A stretch of DNA of 64,000 nucleotides from Cokeromyces recurvatus (taxonomy: Eukaryota > Mucoromycota > Mucoromycetes > Mucorales > Mucoraceae): contig NW_026251422.1 in the NCBI RefSeq assembly GCF_025118155.1, positions 180,595 through 244,594 of the forward strand. The letters run 5' to 3'. This document shows, piece by piece, positions 23,921-36,020 of this stretch. The position numbers were made by a program, and so were the translations under genes. Each line of letters opens with the position of its first letter. Position 1 is the stretch's first letter. The notes beneath the pieces were generated by a model. The model did no database searches. It had not been told where the DNA came from and saw nothing but the letters and a program-made list of their open reading frames with translations.

Positions 23921-25044
23921 ATGTCAACAGACGAGTTTACAACGAACAATAAAAAACAATCATCCGCTAAAAATCAAATCGAGACATCGTTTGATCCTTT
24001 AATCCCATCTTTTAAAGCGCTCGCTGATGGTTTGCAATCTATGCATAATCAATTCGAGTCATTAGTCCAAGTAAATAATTCACTTATCGATTTTAATGAA
24101 TCATTTAGTGCATTTCTTTTAGCAATGGCAATTAATGATACAACGGTTAATTGGACAAAGGTAGCTTTATTTTTATTTTTATATAGAACACGCACTTTAA
24201 TAAAATTCGATTTAACTAAAGACTGCTTGTTCAGGCACCAACAGAAATAATGATTGAAAGGCATATAGAACACATGAAACGAATGAATTCATTAGGTACA
24301 TTAAATGAACTTTTCCTTTTTTTAATAAAAAAACTAATTAATATTACAGAATCTACCAAACCTGTTCAACCGCAGATTACTTCAACAGGAACTAAACAGA
24401 GTAATCAATCTTCAAACAATAGTACCAATGCAAATAATAAGAAAAGAAAAATAGTAACAGAACAAAATGCATCCATCGTACCCGATAGACGTTTTGTATC
24501 CAAGGTAATAAAGCTTTAAACATGTATTTATTTATTTATTTATTTTTTTGTAACCAATTTACTTATATAATATAAAGATCAACATCAATAGCATTATAGA
24601 TCATTTACCGCTGAGATATAGAGAACGTTCAGTAAAGTTTCATGATGATTTTATTTTTATCTAAACTAATAATTTTATTAGGAACCTATGCAAAATATGA
24701 AAAAGGTATTGAAGGTACTCAAACTCCATCCAAGTGGATTGTAAGTATAAATGATTGAAAAAAAAAGTGATTGATATTTGAAACTTATTCTATTTTTTTT
24801 TTTCCTTTTGTGTGTAATAGAACTATGAAAGAGTTAGCGCGTGAAACACAAATAGCTCAGTACAAAGTGACAGAATGTATCAACGCCTTAATACATGCTA
24901 AGGAAGTCATGAAAACAAGTGAACCAGTAAGTCGGCTAAAGAGACTTAATATGCACTTATTATATGAATTAAATTGTATAATTTTAGGGACAATATAGTA
25001 GATTTCATTTAGATCAATCTAAATATCCTAGTCAAGCGCAATAA
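23921..25044 (+). CDS. DAM1: DASH/DAM1 complex subunit Dam1 with C-terminal winged-helix-like tail
   Basis: Outer-kinetochore protein that couples chromosomes to spindle microtubules. Seven exons: 23921-24160, 24235-24295, 24350-24504, 24578-24631, 24682-24740, 24821-24926, 24988-25044; frame closes to 243 aa. The Dam1 domain is at about residues 22-100: DPLIPSFKALADGL, then NNSLIDFNESFSAFLLAM and the APTE turn. A low-complexity linker with a basic KKRK patch follows. The last 80 residues look like a winged helix: VLKLHPSG, LTMKELARETQIAQYKVTECINALIHAKEVMKT, then GQYSRFHLD. That tail is not part of Dam1 as I know it from yeasts. The possibility that two genes are fused is weakened by seven in-phase exons sharing one frame. 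Confidence 0.8.
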
Positions 25045-25942
25045 TGTATATAGCATTGAATTCTTATCCTGTGTCAACCATTTACTCTATTATTTAATGT
25101 ATATTCCCCCTCTCTTTTACGTTGTTTTTTTTTTCAAGAAAAAAAAAACGCAACACATATTATTATTTAAAATGGTGGCTCCATAATGAAAGGTCTTCCA
25201 AACATTCAATTATGATATTTAATAAATCAACTTTAAAGATATAATACTTTTCAATCAAAAGTAGTATTACATCTTCAAAGAAGTCTGAAATTAATGCAAG
25301 TAAAAAAGCAGTCCTAATATGACTGCTGAAACAGGGAAAAAATTTTTCTTTTTTTTTTTTTTTTGTGAAAACATAAAAAGGCAGAGGTATTTATTATTAT
25401 AATTTTTTTTTTTTTTTTTTCTTTAACTTTCGTATCTGCCTTAGATCCTTTGTCAGGGTCAAGACATTCGTTGTCCTTGGCTCACAAAGCTTACGTTTTG
25501 CTTTCCATTGACAAAGCTTGAGTCATTCAGGTACAAGATATTTTATACCTCCATTTTGGTCCAGTTTATATGAAATTTAGGCTTTTCTCTCTCTCTCTTT
25601 TTAAGGGTGAGAGAGATTCTCAACCTGATATCATGGATTCGTTTGGGGAAATTTTTTATGAGTTTATCTCGGTTAAAAGAAAAAAAAAATGAAAAAAAAA
25701 CATCTTATATTGATTAAAAGAGTTTATTATGGTGTTGATAATATTATCCAGCAACACACCTTAAAATATGCTTTCATCAAAAAAAAAAAAAGATACATTA
25801 TATTATGATATTTTGAGTGATTATTCATTTCACAGTTCGTATATAAAGATGCTTAGTCTATTATGGAATAAAAAATAAAAATAAAGAGAGAGACGGGGAG
25901 GAGGAGGGGGGGGTATAAAAGCAAAGAGAAATGTCATCTTAG
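25045..25942. other. Convergent intergenic region
   Basis: 3' flanks of DAM1 and the FANCJ gene. An A/T-homopolymer-rich 0.9 kb including a G-rich purine patch (about 25890-25915). No gene seen. Confidence 0.55.
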
Positions 25943-28900
25943 TTATTTGTGCTTTGCTTCTTCTAATTGTCTATCAACAAATTGCTTTAAACTTTGCATT
26001 GTAAGGGGATAATTAGCTTGTATTTTGAATTCTTTTTTCACCCATTTTGATAGTTTATCTAGCGCCTCTTGATTTTTAAATCTTTCATCTATCAATATAA
26101 TGGCGCCCCAATCATTTTTATGTCGAATACATCTTCCTAATGCTTGGTTAATAGCTCGATACGCCTGAGCAGTATACCATTCAGTGCCGGAAAGAACAGT
26201 TTGCTCATTAGATTGGGATTTAATTTTATTGTTGTATTCTCGCTTGAGGTTTGTTTCTAAGCTTCTAAAGCTGGGGAAAGGAATACCTAAAGTAACAACA
26301 GCACGACAATAATTATCACTAAAGTCAATACCTTCACTCACTTTGCCTCGAAACACGGCAAACATTAAAGCACCGTCTTGACCTTCTTCATCAGGGCCCT
26401 CTTGGACCGAATGTATTTTCCCATAAAAGGTATTGAGAACAGACTCAAACTCTCTCTTATCACCACCTTTGGGTTCTGAAAGTATAAGTTTCTTTTCTTT
26501 TATCTTATCTAATATCCCTGTCAGACTCCATCTATTGAGCATAAGATCTAATACCTTGTATGACGGTAAAAAGCAAAGCACACCATATGGAATAGTATGA
26601 ACTATTTCACAAAGTGTTGCACCCACTTCATCTTGATATTGAAGAGAGCCTATGTTGTTAAAGACCCCTTTTAAGGGTATACCGGTTGGTCCATGAGAGA
26701 TAGCACTGACCCACACCTGAGACGGTTTAATAACATGATTTGCTTCTAATTTCCCAGTAAACTTGGCTCCTAATTCAGCAGCGAATGTATTTAGCGGTGA
26801 TAAAGTTCCACTTGTTAATATAACCGAATGAGTATTCTCAGCCATCAGATTAAATAAAATGGCAGGATTAAGACACCAAAACGCCAATTTATGATTCCAA
26901 GGGGATTCAGGAACTAGTGGTGTTTTTGTGCTTGCTTTACGTTTTCTATTACTATCATTACCTTTGAACATAGTTTTCATAAAGACCATTTGATAATCTT
27001 CAGCATAATTATGTTCAGAATCGAAAATGAAACCTAATATAGTCATCAAACCTTGTAAGATATTAAGTGAACTCACACTGAGGCATTTAATACGATGTAT
27101 TTTCACTTCAGAGTCATTTTCTTCAGCATCTTCATAATCAATATGGTCAATGACTCTCTCTTCTGCCTCTTTACGAATCATATCCGCATGGTTAGATGCA
27201 ATCTTGAATGCGGGCATAATTGCATTATTGAATGTATTAACAGAAATATTAACTTTGTCTAATTGTTGAATCATTTCTTGACCAGTCCAACTAATATTTA
27301 CATACATATTTGATTAAAAACACACACACACATAGGAGAAAAAAAAAAAGGGAAACACTTACTGGCACGCTTGCTGCTCATAATCTTTAACAATGTATTT
27401 AATTTCATCAGATAGCATCAGGTTATACAATTGCTCTATAATCTGCATATGTATATATAAAAAAAAAATTAAAACTTGTACTTAATATAGATAGGCTTGT
27501 AATTACCAACTCAATCTGTTTGTGTGCTTCTTTTTGACCACCAAATTTAACAACTAGAGATAATTCTTTAAGAAGTGCTTGTAACGACTCTTCATCAATT
27601 TCGAATGATCCAGCAGCTCTTGAAGCATCTTCGATGTTATGGGCTAATATATGTAGGTTATAGATTAGATTATCATATATGTATATATAACGGGAACACT
27701 AACCTTCATCTAAAATAATAATACTGTTTTTAAGATTAATGTCTAGGACCTTACGAATAACTGGATCAATGATATAGTTGTAAGGAGCAAATATAACCTC
27801 TGCACCTTCATAGAGTTTTCTAGCAGCGTAATAAGGACAGCCTCCTACTTTCTTTCCAAGTTGGACCATATCCTCAATATCCCAAACCCGGTTTGTTGTT
27901 TTCAATGAAGGATGTGATAATAAAGCATGAGTCCTTGATCCAAATGGGCATTTATTTTCGTCAATCAACTTGGTACTATTATAAATTTAAAACAGATTAT
28001 AACGAGATATTCGGCCATCTTGTCATAAATTAATATTTACCAGTCATCAGATTTTGTATTGGATTTTGAAACTTTGGGATGAACTTCAAAAAATAATTCA
28101 AAATATAAAACTTAGGTACAAATTTAAATATTTATAGGTAAATGGTAACTTACTGCATAAATGATCACGACTTGCAAGAACGGTGACACGAGGTCTATAG
28201 CGAGTATTATACTTTAATTCTGACACAAGCTGAGCAATCTGTTTATGACTATAATAAAAGAATACAATTGAATTAAATGCATAACATAAAAAAAAAAAAC
28301 ATACGTTCGACTTCCAATAAATATACGAGGAACCCTTTTGTAGGTATCATATTTCAATGCATTAGCTTCTTCTAAAGTCGACATTTCAGTTTTTTTATTA
28401 GAAGAACTTGTGTCTTTCATATCATTGTCATTATTATCGTCAATGGTGATTATATCAGATTTAGCATTTTCTACTTTTATAACATATCTAACTAAAGGTT
28501 TTTGAAAATCATCATCATCAACAGAAGTATTTGCTGTTACTGTCTTAATTCTTTTAATCACTTGTTGTGGTTGCTCAATTTCAGTTGACTGGCTCAATTC
28601 ACGTTTATTGTTGTCGTTCGTAGGAAGCTCTTGTTTCTTCTTAAGGAGCTCTGCCGCTACTTTTCTTTCTTCATTTTCTCTCCAAGCTAGAACAAAGTAG
28701 CAAAGTGTTAGCCTCGAAACATATATAATTATGTTATTCCATTTACCTAAAGCTGCACAAAGTAATGCTAGCGACTTGCCAGAACCTTTTTTTTTTAAAA
28801 AGAAAAAAAAAGCAATAAACAAACATAAACAGTATCAGAAATGTATCTTCATTTAAATAAATACAAGTAAGGATAGTAAAAATATACCTGTTGGGCTCTC

Positions 28901-29282
28901 AAGTAAAGCATTTTCATTATTATTTAAAGCATGAACGATCTATTAATAATAATAATAATAAAGCTAAGTGTTAGATCCATATGAAGATCTAAAAGATGAG
29001 TAATATCTCACTTTTTGCATCATTTGAACTTGTGCACCATCTAGAATTAAAATCAGTATTTAGTTCTAAGGATCTCAATCAAATTATAATACAGCCGTTA
29101 TATTTACAGGGTTTTAAAGGGAAATCGATGCGAACATTTTCAATTGTAATGGTTTGACTTTGTTGTGGAAGTCGAGATTTCACAACAGATTTTATTGATC
29201 TTTGTGATTCAAGATCTTTTCCGTTTTCTTCCTTATTGCGCCTTCCTCTTTTTTTTATGAAATTATCTAAAGTTGTATTCAT
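25943..29282 (-). CDS. BRIP1: FANCJ/BRIP1-type Fe-S DNA helicase
   Basis: Superfamily 2 XPD-like 5'-3' DNA helicase, 815 aa in eleven exons: complement of 29108-29282, 29012-29040, 28888-28939, 28747-28785, 28305-28686, 28154-28248, 28041-28083, 27704-27975, 27507-27643, 27363-27442, 25943-27290. Walker A is ESPTGSGKS (about residue 85, split by an intron) and the DEAH box is LDEAHNIEDA (about 293). Four cysteines between them fit the Fe-S cluster (HLC, DDC, NKCP, GGCPYY). C-terminal motifs include SGTLSPL, GKVSEGIDFSDNYCRAV and QALGRCIRHKNDWGA. Wording such as GSRTHKQIAQ, WDIEDMVQLGKK and RCIRHKNDWGAI is closest to BRIP1, not RTEL1, XPD or Chl1. It should act in interstrand cross-link and G-quadruplex repair. 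The long C-terminal BRCA1-binding tail of vertebrates is absent. Confidence 0.88.
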
Positions 29283-29516
29283 AGCAATATATACTTATTG
29301 GGCGAAATATAAGTATATCTTGTCTTGTATTTATGTTAAAAAAGAAAAAAAAAAAAAAAAACTAACGAAGTTAAATAATTATAGTTCCTTATATTAGGTA
29401 ATAGATTTGGGATACAGCAGCAGGCTCCTACTATTAATTTTGATACTCACATTGAAAACTAATTGGCATTTATTTTATTTTATTTTATTTTTTCTTGGGA
29501 CAGATAAACAAAAAAA
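29283..29516. promoter_or_regulatory. Divergent promoter FANCJ/TRAPPC4
   Basis: 234-bp shared upstream region between two divergent start codons, with an A-tract near 29341-29360 and repeated TTTTATTTTA just upstream of the TRAPPC4 start. No specific motif assigned. Confidence 0.5.
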
Positions 29517-30072
29517 ATGTCAAAAATGATTTATTCTTTATACATTATTAATAAGGCAGGTGGTCTTGTTTATCAAAAAGATTTCACAAACAATCTAGAA
29601 AAGTTATCTAGTAATGAATACTTGGTGCTAGCTGGTACCTTTCATGGGTAAAGTAGTAGTAGTAGTAATAATAATAATAATTTAATTGAATGCTCATTAC
29701 CAGTAATAATAATAACTCTGTTCGAGAATAGTGTTCATGCGATTACTTCCAAAATTTCACCTGTTCATAATTCATCCGGTTTAGAAATGTTAGAAACAGA
29801 CAACTTTAAACTTTATTGTTTCCAAACTTTAACAGGTAATGAGCATAAATGGACGATACTATTTTATCTAATTTGATGGAATTGTAGGCACCAAGTTCTT
29901 ACTAATAACTGCACCACAATTAAATAATGTTGATTCATACATGAAGAATATTTATGATATATATAGTGATTTCGTTATGAAGAATCCTTTCCATACTCCA
30001 GAAATGCCCATTCGTTCAGACCAATTTGATCAGTCTTTATTAAAATTCATCAATGCTTCAAGCGCATCTTAA
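29517..30072 (+). CDS. TRS23: TRAPP complex subunit Trs23/TRAPPC4
   Basis: Core longin-type subunit of TRAPP, the Rab1/Ypt1 exchange factor at ER-Golgi membranes. Exons 29517-29647, 29732-29835 and 29888-30072 give 139 aa. Family motifs are the N-terminal [15 protein letters not shown], then [25 protein letters not shown] and [32 protein letters not shown]. Human and budding-yeast proteins are about 219 aa because a PDZ-like insertion splits the longin domain after the first strands. Here only about 25 residues ([23 protein letters not shown]) bridge that place, so the insertion is missing. Splice sites flank this position on one side only, so loss by a missed exon seems unlikely but should be checked. 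Confidence 0.92.
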
Positions 30073-30487
30073 GCAAAAAGTAATATAGGAAATAAATATC
30101 TTTTTGTATACATAGCCTCTGTGACTTTAATCAGTATATAATAAAAGTTAAATGACCAAGCTTTTATATAATTGATTTTTTTTATTATATTAAACTAGGT
30201 ACAGTGGGTCTATATAGCACATCAAGTGGGAAATCTTCATGGTCAACACCAAATGCATACTATACATCACTAAAGCCATGCATATTATATATTTAAATAC
30301 TCAGTAAATTCCTACTCATGGCATACTAAGATGATTCGAAAGCTATTTTTTATGTTATAATCAAATAACGTATACTTTTTCTCTCTCACTCTCTCAAAAC
30401 TGTTATGCTAATTTGATGGAGAATAATATACATACTTTTATTATCGTGCTTTATTTTACATTTTGATGTGTACGTTAATAAATAGAT
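30073..30487. other. Convergent intergenic spacer
   Basis: 3' flanks of TRAPPC4 and mL43; AT-rich with TC-repeat patches near 30375-30400. No gene seen. Confidence 0.55.
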
Positions 30488-31045
30488 CTAAATGGTATGT
30501 GGATTGGAGTTAAATGGTGACCAGATACCACGAACGCTTTCTGTGGTAGAAATAACAGGCTTCTTTGTTAAATCTTTCATTTTTTCGCCACTTGAGTCTC
30601 TTAAAAGTTCCACTTTGGTTTTGATTTCTTTTGGTGTTAAGTTGCGAGTACAAATGACTTTGTCACGACCATTTACTATAATAGAGTCATTAGTACACTT
30701 TTATTTCTTTTGCTTTTTTCTTTTCTTTTACAATAAAGTCCTCGTATAATAGGGTGATGAGCGGGTCTAGGCTGAACCACTATTTCAATTTGAGGATTTT
30801 CTTTTGCGAATTTGACAAGATCATTTCTGATGTATTCACTGTATATAAATTAATAGCATAAATATCCAGGGTTCAAAAAATAGATATAAATATGTTATAC
30901 ATATCAAAGGGAGCGAAACTTACATCATGCCCTTGTTACTTCCCCATTTTTCACAATAGTTAAAAACCATTTTACGACATTGAAGTACAAAAGATCCAGT
31001 GCCATTATTTGTTCTGGGTATGATCTTTCTTGCAATTGTTGACAT
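30488..31045 (-). CDS. MRPL43: Mitochondrial large-subunit ribosomal protein mL43
   Basis: Mitochondrial ribosomal protein of the L51/S25/CI-B8 thioredoxin-like fold family (yeast MRPL51, human MRPL43). Exons: complement(30924-31045), complement(30732-30838), complement(30488-30675); 138 aa, frame closes. Motifs: an N-terminal RTNNGTGSFVLQCRKMVFNYCEKWGSN with strand and helix, QIEIVVQPRPAHHPIIRG, then YLNGRDKVICTRNLTPKEI, all characteristic of the family. Start ATG at 31045 is the first Met; the N-terminus itself is weakly amphipathic (MSTIARKIIPR), which fits import without a long presequence. The 57-bp second intron begins directly after the conserved RGLY segment. Confidence 0.92.
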
Positions 31046-32102
31046 TTTATTTAATATGTATTCGAAATAAACAGGGTTGACAAGAAGAGGGGTAAACAGA
31101 ATATATTTTTTTTTAGAAGAGCGCTACTGCCTTTACTGTCTGGATTTAAAAGATGGGGGATTTTTTTTTTTTTATCAAAGGTGAAGCAAAGGAAAATAGT
31201 AAGCTAACTGATAAAGCCATATTAGTTTACTTTTAATTAGGGCAATATTATATATTCTGTGTATGATAGATTCCCCCTTTATTTTTGTTAAAGACTTGTC
31301 ATAAAGTGGCCATAAATCATGTCTTTAGGAGACATATTTTATGCTATGGGTAATCTTTGAACTTGATAAATATCTATCTTGTTAAACTGGACAGCAACTA
31401 TTATCCAACATGAAAATAATGAAACGAAAAAAAAAAAAAATAGAGAATTAATCTTCTACTTTAAGGTCAAAGAAGAAATTGGCAGAGCTTTCATACTACT
31501 TTTTATTATTTCTGTTGTTTAATGAGAACCCAAGTTTGATTTAGGTAACTAAATACGTAATACTATAGAAAATAAAAGCAGCTACTACACATAGGAAATT
31601 CTAATATACTATATGTATTCAAATTGATATCAATAAAAACTAAACTGTCAAGACTATAGGATATAAACGAGTGTAATAGAAGCTATTGACTACTGCAATC
31701 CTTTTAGAGCATCTTTATTCAGGATACGAAACTAAACAAGCAAAAGAAAAGAAGCTAGCTTAATCAGACTAGATAATAATAGCAACTATTTTGGATATAC
31801 ACACTTTAGGAAATAATGTTATACCGCATTCTAGTTTTTTGATATTTCTAATACAAATCATAGTTCTACATAGTGTTTATTATTTCCCTTTTTTATGTCT
31901 TACTCATGATTCATTAAAATCATATATGTGTATATATATTTTTTTTTGGAAATTTTGATGCACTGCTCACAACTTATTTACCAAATTGTGACTTTCTGTG
32001 ACTTTTATGATTTCAAAGCAGAAGATGTTAAAAAAAAAAAAAAAAAAAAAATCTATTTCTTTAAATTTATTTGAAAGTCTTTAATTTGATCAGATCTTAA
32101 TA
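31046..32102. other. Divergent intergenic region, no gene seen
   Basis: About 1 kb between the mL43 and MRD1 starts, AT-rich with A/T-runs including an A-tract at about 32030-32050. No ORF or RNA gene supported. Confidence 0.55.
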
Positions 32103-34790
32103 ATGTAAGATGATCAAAAAACAATGTTATATAGGTTAAATGTTACTAACATTATTATCAGGTCTAGAATTATTGTAAAGAATTTACCGAAATTATTATC
32201 AGAAGAAAAGTTTCGAGAACATTTCGCTAAAAAGGGTGAAGTAACTGATGCTAAACTCATGAAGACATCGTAAGTTGATCTAAAAAAGAGAGAGAGAGAC
32301 AGAAAGTGATAATAATTTCTTAGCTCTAATACAAATTTCTTTTATATTTATTCAGTCGAGGAGCCTCTCGTCGATTTGGCTTTATAGGTTATAAGACAGA
32401 AGCAGCAGCTGAAGCCGCAATTGCATACTTTAATAACACTTTCATTAACACTTCTAAGATTACAGTTGAAAAAGCAATTGCTTATGGTTCAGAAACGTTA
32501 CCTAGACCTTGGAGTAAATATTCAGAAGGTTCTTCAGCTCATAATCGTTTAACAGGAACTACAAAAAAGGAAGAATTTAAGGTTGAAGAAACGGACGCCT
32601 TTCAAGAAAAAAAGAGACAGGAGCAAGATTTTATTGATAAATTAAATGCGGATAAGAACGACCCTAAATTAAAAGAATATTTGGATGTTATGACTTCTCG
32701 TTCCAAGAGCAAGACTTGGGCTAATGATGATAGTGCTATTGCTGAACAAAAGAAAAAAGAAGAAGAAGAAGAAAATATATCAACCACAGTTCATTATAAG
32801 GACTCTGATGATGAATTGTACGAAGATCTTCCTCCAAAAAAAGATATAAAAGAAAATGAAGATGAAGAAATGGAAGAAGTAGATAATATGGAAGAGGATG
32901 AGCCTATGGAAAATGGAGAAGAGGAGAAAAAACCATCAATTGAACAAGAAAATGTAGACATCAAAGAAAATAAGGAGGAACAACGAGTAGAAGAAAAGAC
33001 AAAAGACCCTAAAGAACTGATTGAAGATACAGGTCGTCTTTTCGTTCGTAATCTTCCATATACTTGTACCGAAGAAGATTTGAAAGTACTATTTGAAAAA
33101 TATGGCACACTTTCTGAAGTTCATATGCCAATTGCTAAAGACACCAAAAAATCTAAAGGCTATGCATATATTTTATATTTATTACCTGAACATGCTGTTA
33201 AAGCATATGAAGAGTTGGACATGAAAACTTTCCAAGGTCGACTTTTACATATTTTACCTGCTGAAGAAAAGCCAGCTGCTAAAGAAGAGGAAATCTTGGG
33301 TGTAAATGGAACAAAGTTAAGTTCTGTTAAAAAGGAAAAAGAAAAGAAGCGTAGAAATCTTGCAGGTAATGACTTTAATTGGAATTCATTGTATATGAGT
33401 GTAAGTTCAATATATATATATATATATATATTCACTTTTAACTCTGATTATTCATGGTTGTTATTTTAATAGGCTGATGCTATTGCTGAGTCTATTGCTG
33501 ATCGTTTGGGTGTATCCAAATCGGATGTTTTGAATCCTGAAGCTGATAACCAAGCTGTGAGATTAGCTTTAGCAGAAACTCAAATTGTGAACGAAACAAA
33601 GGAATTCTTTGAAAAGCATGGTATTGTACTTGATAGTTTTGGTAAAAGGAACGAAGTGAGACTGTTATCTTGGTTAAAAACATCCCTTATGGTACAAATG
33701 AAGACGATTTGAGAGAACTTTTTGGTAAACATGGTGAATTGGGTCGTGTCCTTATACCCCCTGCTAAGACAATTGCAGTTGTTGAATTTATTGAACCTAG
33801 TGAAGCTAGAAACGCATTCAAGTCTCTAGCTTATCGACGATATAAAGATTCACTTATTTATCTTGAAAAAGCACCAAGCGGTTTATTCAGAAATAAGTTT
33901 GTACGTGATACTACTGTTAATAAAGATAAGGAAGATACAACAGAAAAGCCTACACATGCTGCTGATCTATTGCAACCAACAGAAGAAATAGATTCTGATG
34001 ATATTTCAACATTATTTGTCAAAAATCTTAACTTTAATACCACCCCAGAATCACTTCGTAATGCATTTAAAGGAATTGCTGGTTATCGTTCATCTCGTAT
34101 TAATGTTAAAGCAGATCATAAAAATCCTGGCAAAGTCTTGAGTATGGGTTTCGGTTTTATCGAGTTCAATAATAAAGCTAATGCTGAGAAGGCATTAAAG
34201 GCTATGCAGGTAAAATTACATTTATTGTATATATCATTTGTATCTATTTATCAATTATTTTCTTTTTTTTTTTTAATTTATAGGGATATAATTTAGATGG
34301 TCATACTTTAGAATTGAAATTTTCTAATCATAAAGCAGAATCAAAAACAAAGAAAGCTAAATCACCCGAAACGACCAAGTTGGTTGTTCGAAATGTACCA
34401 TTTGAAGCCACTGATAAAGATTTAAGAGAATTATTTGGGTAAATTAAATTAAAACCAGTAGTTAACGAATCTAACTTTTTTTTGTTTTTGTTCAGAACTT
34501 ATGGCCAACTTAAATCACTTCGTCTACCTAAGAAATTCAACGGTGGTCATCGTGGTTTTGCTTTCTTGGATTTCCTTACAAAACAAGAAGCAAAGAATGT
34601 ATATGAAAATATGAGTAATATTCACTTATACGGTCGTCATCTTGTACTTGAATGGGCTAAAGAGGATGATAATGTCGACTCACTTCGAGAAAAAACAGGC
34701 AAACATTATGCTAAGGAAGAGAGCTTTAGTGGACGTGCGAATAAGAAACAAAAGATTGACTTGGATCATAATGATGACATGTTGGAATAA
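32103..34790 (+). CDS. MRD1: Mrd1/RBM19, five-RRM pre-rRNA processing factor (frame broken by one base)
   Basis: Nucleolar protein essential for 18S rRNA production in the small-subunit processome. Five RRMs are visible: [58 protein letters not shown] and [16 protein letters not shown] conserved linker ([20 protein letters not shown]) lies between RRM2 and RRM3. Exons: 32103-32104 (AT), 32162-32269, 32356-33400, 33473-34209, 34284-34438, 34496-34790. The first intron splits the start codon (AT|G), has GTAAGA, TACTAAC and CAG signals, and restores the family N-terminus MSRIIVK. An unspliced ATG at 32124 is the alternative. Exon 4 is one base short: at about 33641-33660 the frame must change before [10 protein letters not shown]. 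All other junctions agree. Probably a sequencing or assembly slip in an A-run, otherwise a disabled allele. Confidence 0.88.
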
Positions 34791-36020
34791 TTCACTTTGT
34801 ATAACCTTTTTTTTTATTTTTTTTTTTGTTAGTTAAAAACAAATAATAATAATAATAATAATAGTATATAAATATATAATAGACATCTTATAAAAGAAAA
34901 ATACATATGCTTAATAACATCTGGGTTTTTTTTTTTTTTTTTTGTAATGTGAAATTAGTTTTATCGAATAAAAACTTTGACAGCTGTCCATAGAAAAAAA
35001 AATATGTATTTTTGATACTCTAATGAGTAAGCTTATGATTGTATAACTTGAATTAGGTTTTGTACCACTTGACGCCTAATTCTCTTTCGCATAAGGTGAT
35101 TTTATTAAACCTAGTTGTAGTTCAAAATAGCACTGAGTACAAGTACCCTTTTATTGTCTAACCTACCATTTTAAAACGGAGATTATGGGTATACAACAGA
35201 CAATACAATAATGTATGATAATACCTTATAGGGATACAACAAGACTTTCTTTTTTTTTTTTGTAATTGGTACTAAATACCAAGCATTGAAACTAAACATA
35301 GTATTTTATGACTTTTAAAAGCACTTTTATTCCTTATTAGTATTATTTTAAAACTAAGTAATTTCAAGTAAAATATAGTAATTAGAATATTCTATAAAAA
35401 AAAAAGGGAAAAAAAAAACGGTACACAAGATATTTATTATTACCAAAAAGAAATACAAACCTTGTTTAAAGATAGAAGGCAAACTGGGGGTTAATTATTA
35501 TTCAATTGGCATTGTTTACATTATTTAGCCCGAATTCAAAAAAATATATATAACTAAAGACTAGACGCATAAACATATATAACTAATCGTTACGAAATTT
35601 TATTATTCTTGCTTTGCTGCAAGGGACTAATTTCTATAGTAATAATTTGTTTTATCATTTTTTTTTTCAAATTTGAATATCTCAAATTAACTATTGTAAA
35701 GAAATGTTCTACTAAAAGTAATAAGTTTGGTTGTTCTTTTTTTTTTTCATCATTACAATAAATTCTGTCTTTTTATCAATTTATTTTTTTTATTTCCTTT
35801 TTGGAAAATATGTAAGGTATTATAACTATAATTCTCCCTTTTTTTTTTCTTTTTTTTTTATACAGGAAAAAGAAAAAAAAATTAAAATACAGTCTCGTAC
35901 ATATTTTGGATTTGTTTTCTTTAATCTTAACATTTTTCTTTCTTTCTTACTTTTTTTCCGTCTATTCATCATTTTCCTTTCCCGACTTATTTTTTTTTTG
36001 GTGCCTGAAAATAATAAAAG
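34791..36020. other. Intergenic region MRD1-NF1
   Basis: About 1.2 kb, very AT-rich, with many T-runs (35730-36000) before the NF1 start. No gene supported; the T-rich ORFs on both strands are compositional artefacts. Confidence 0.6.
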
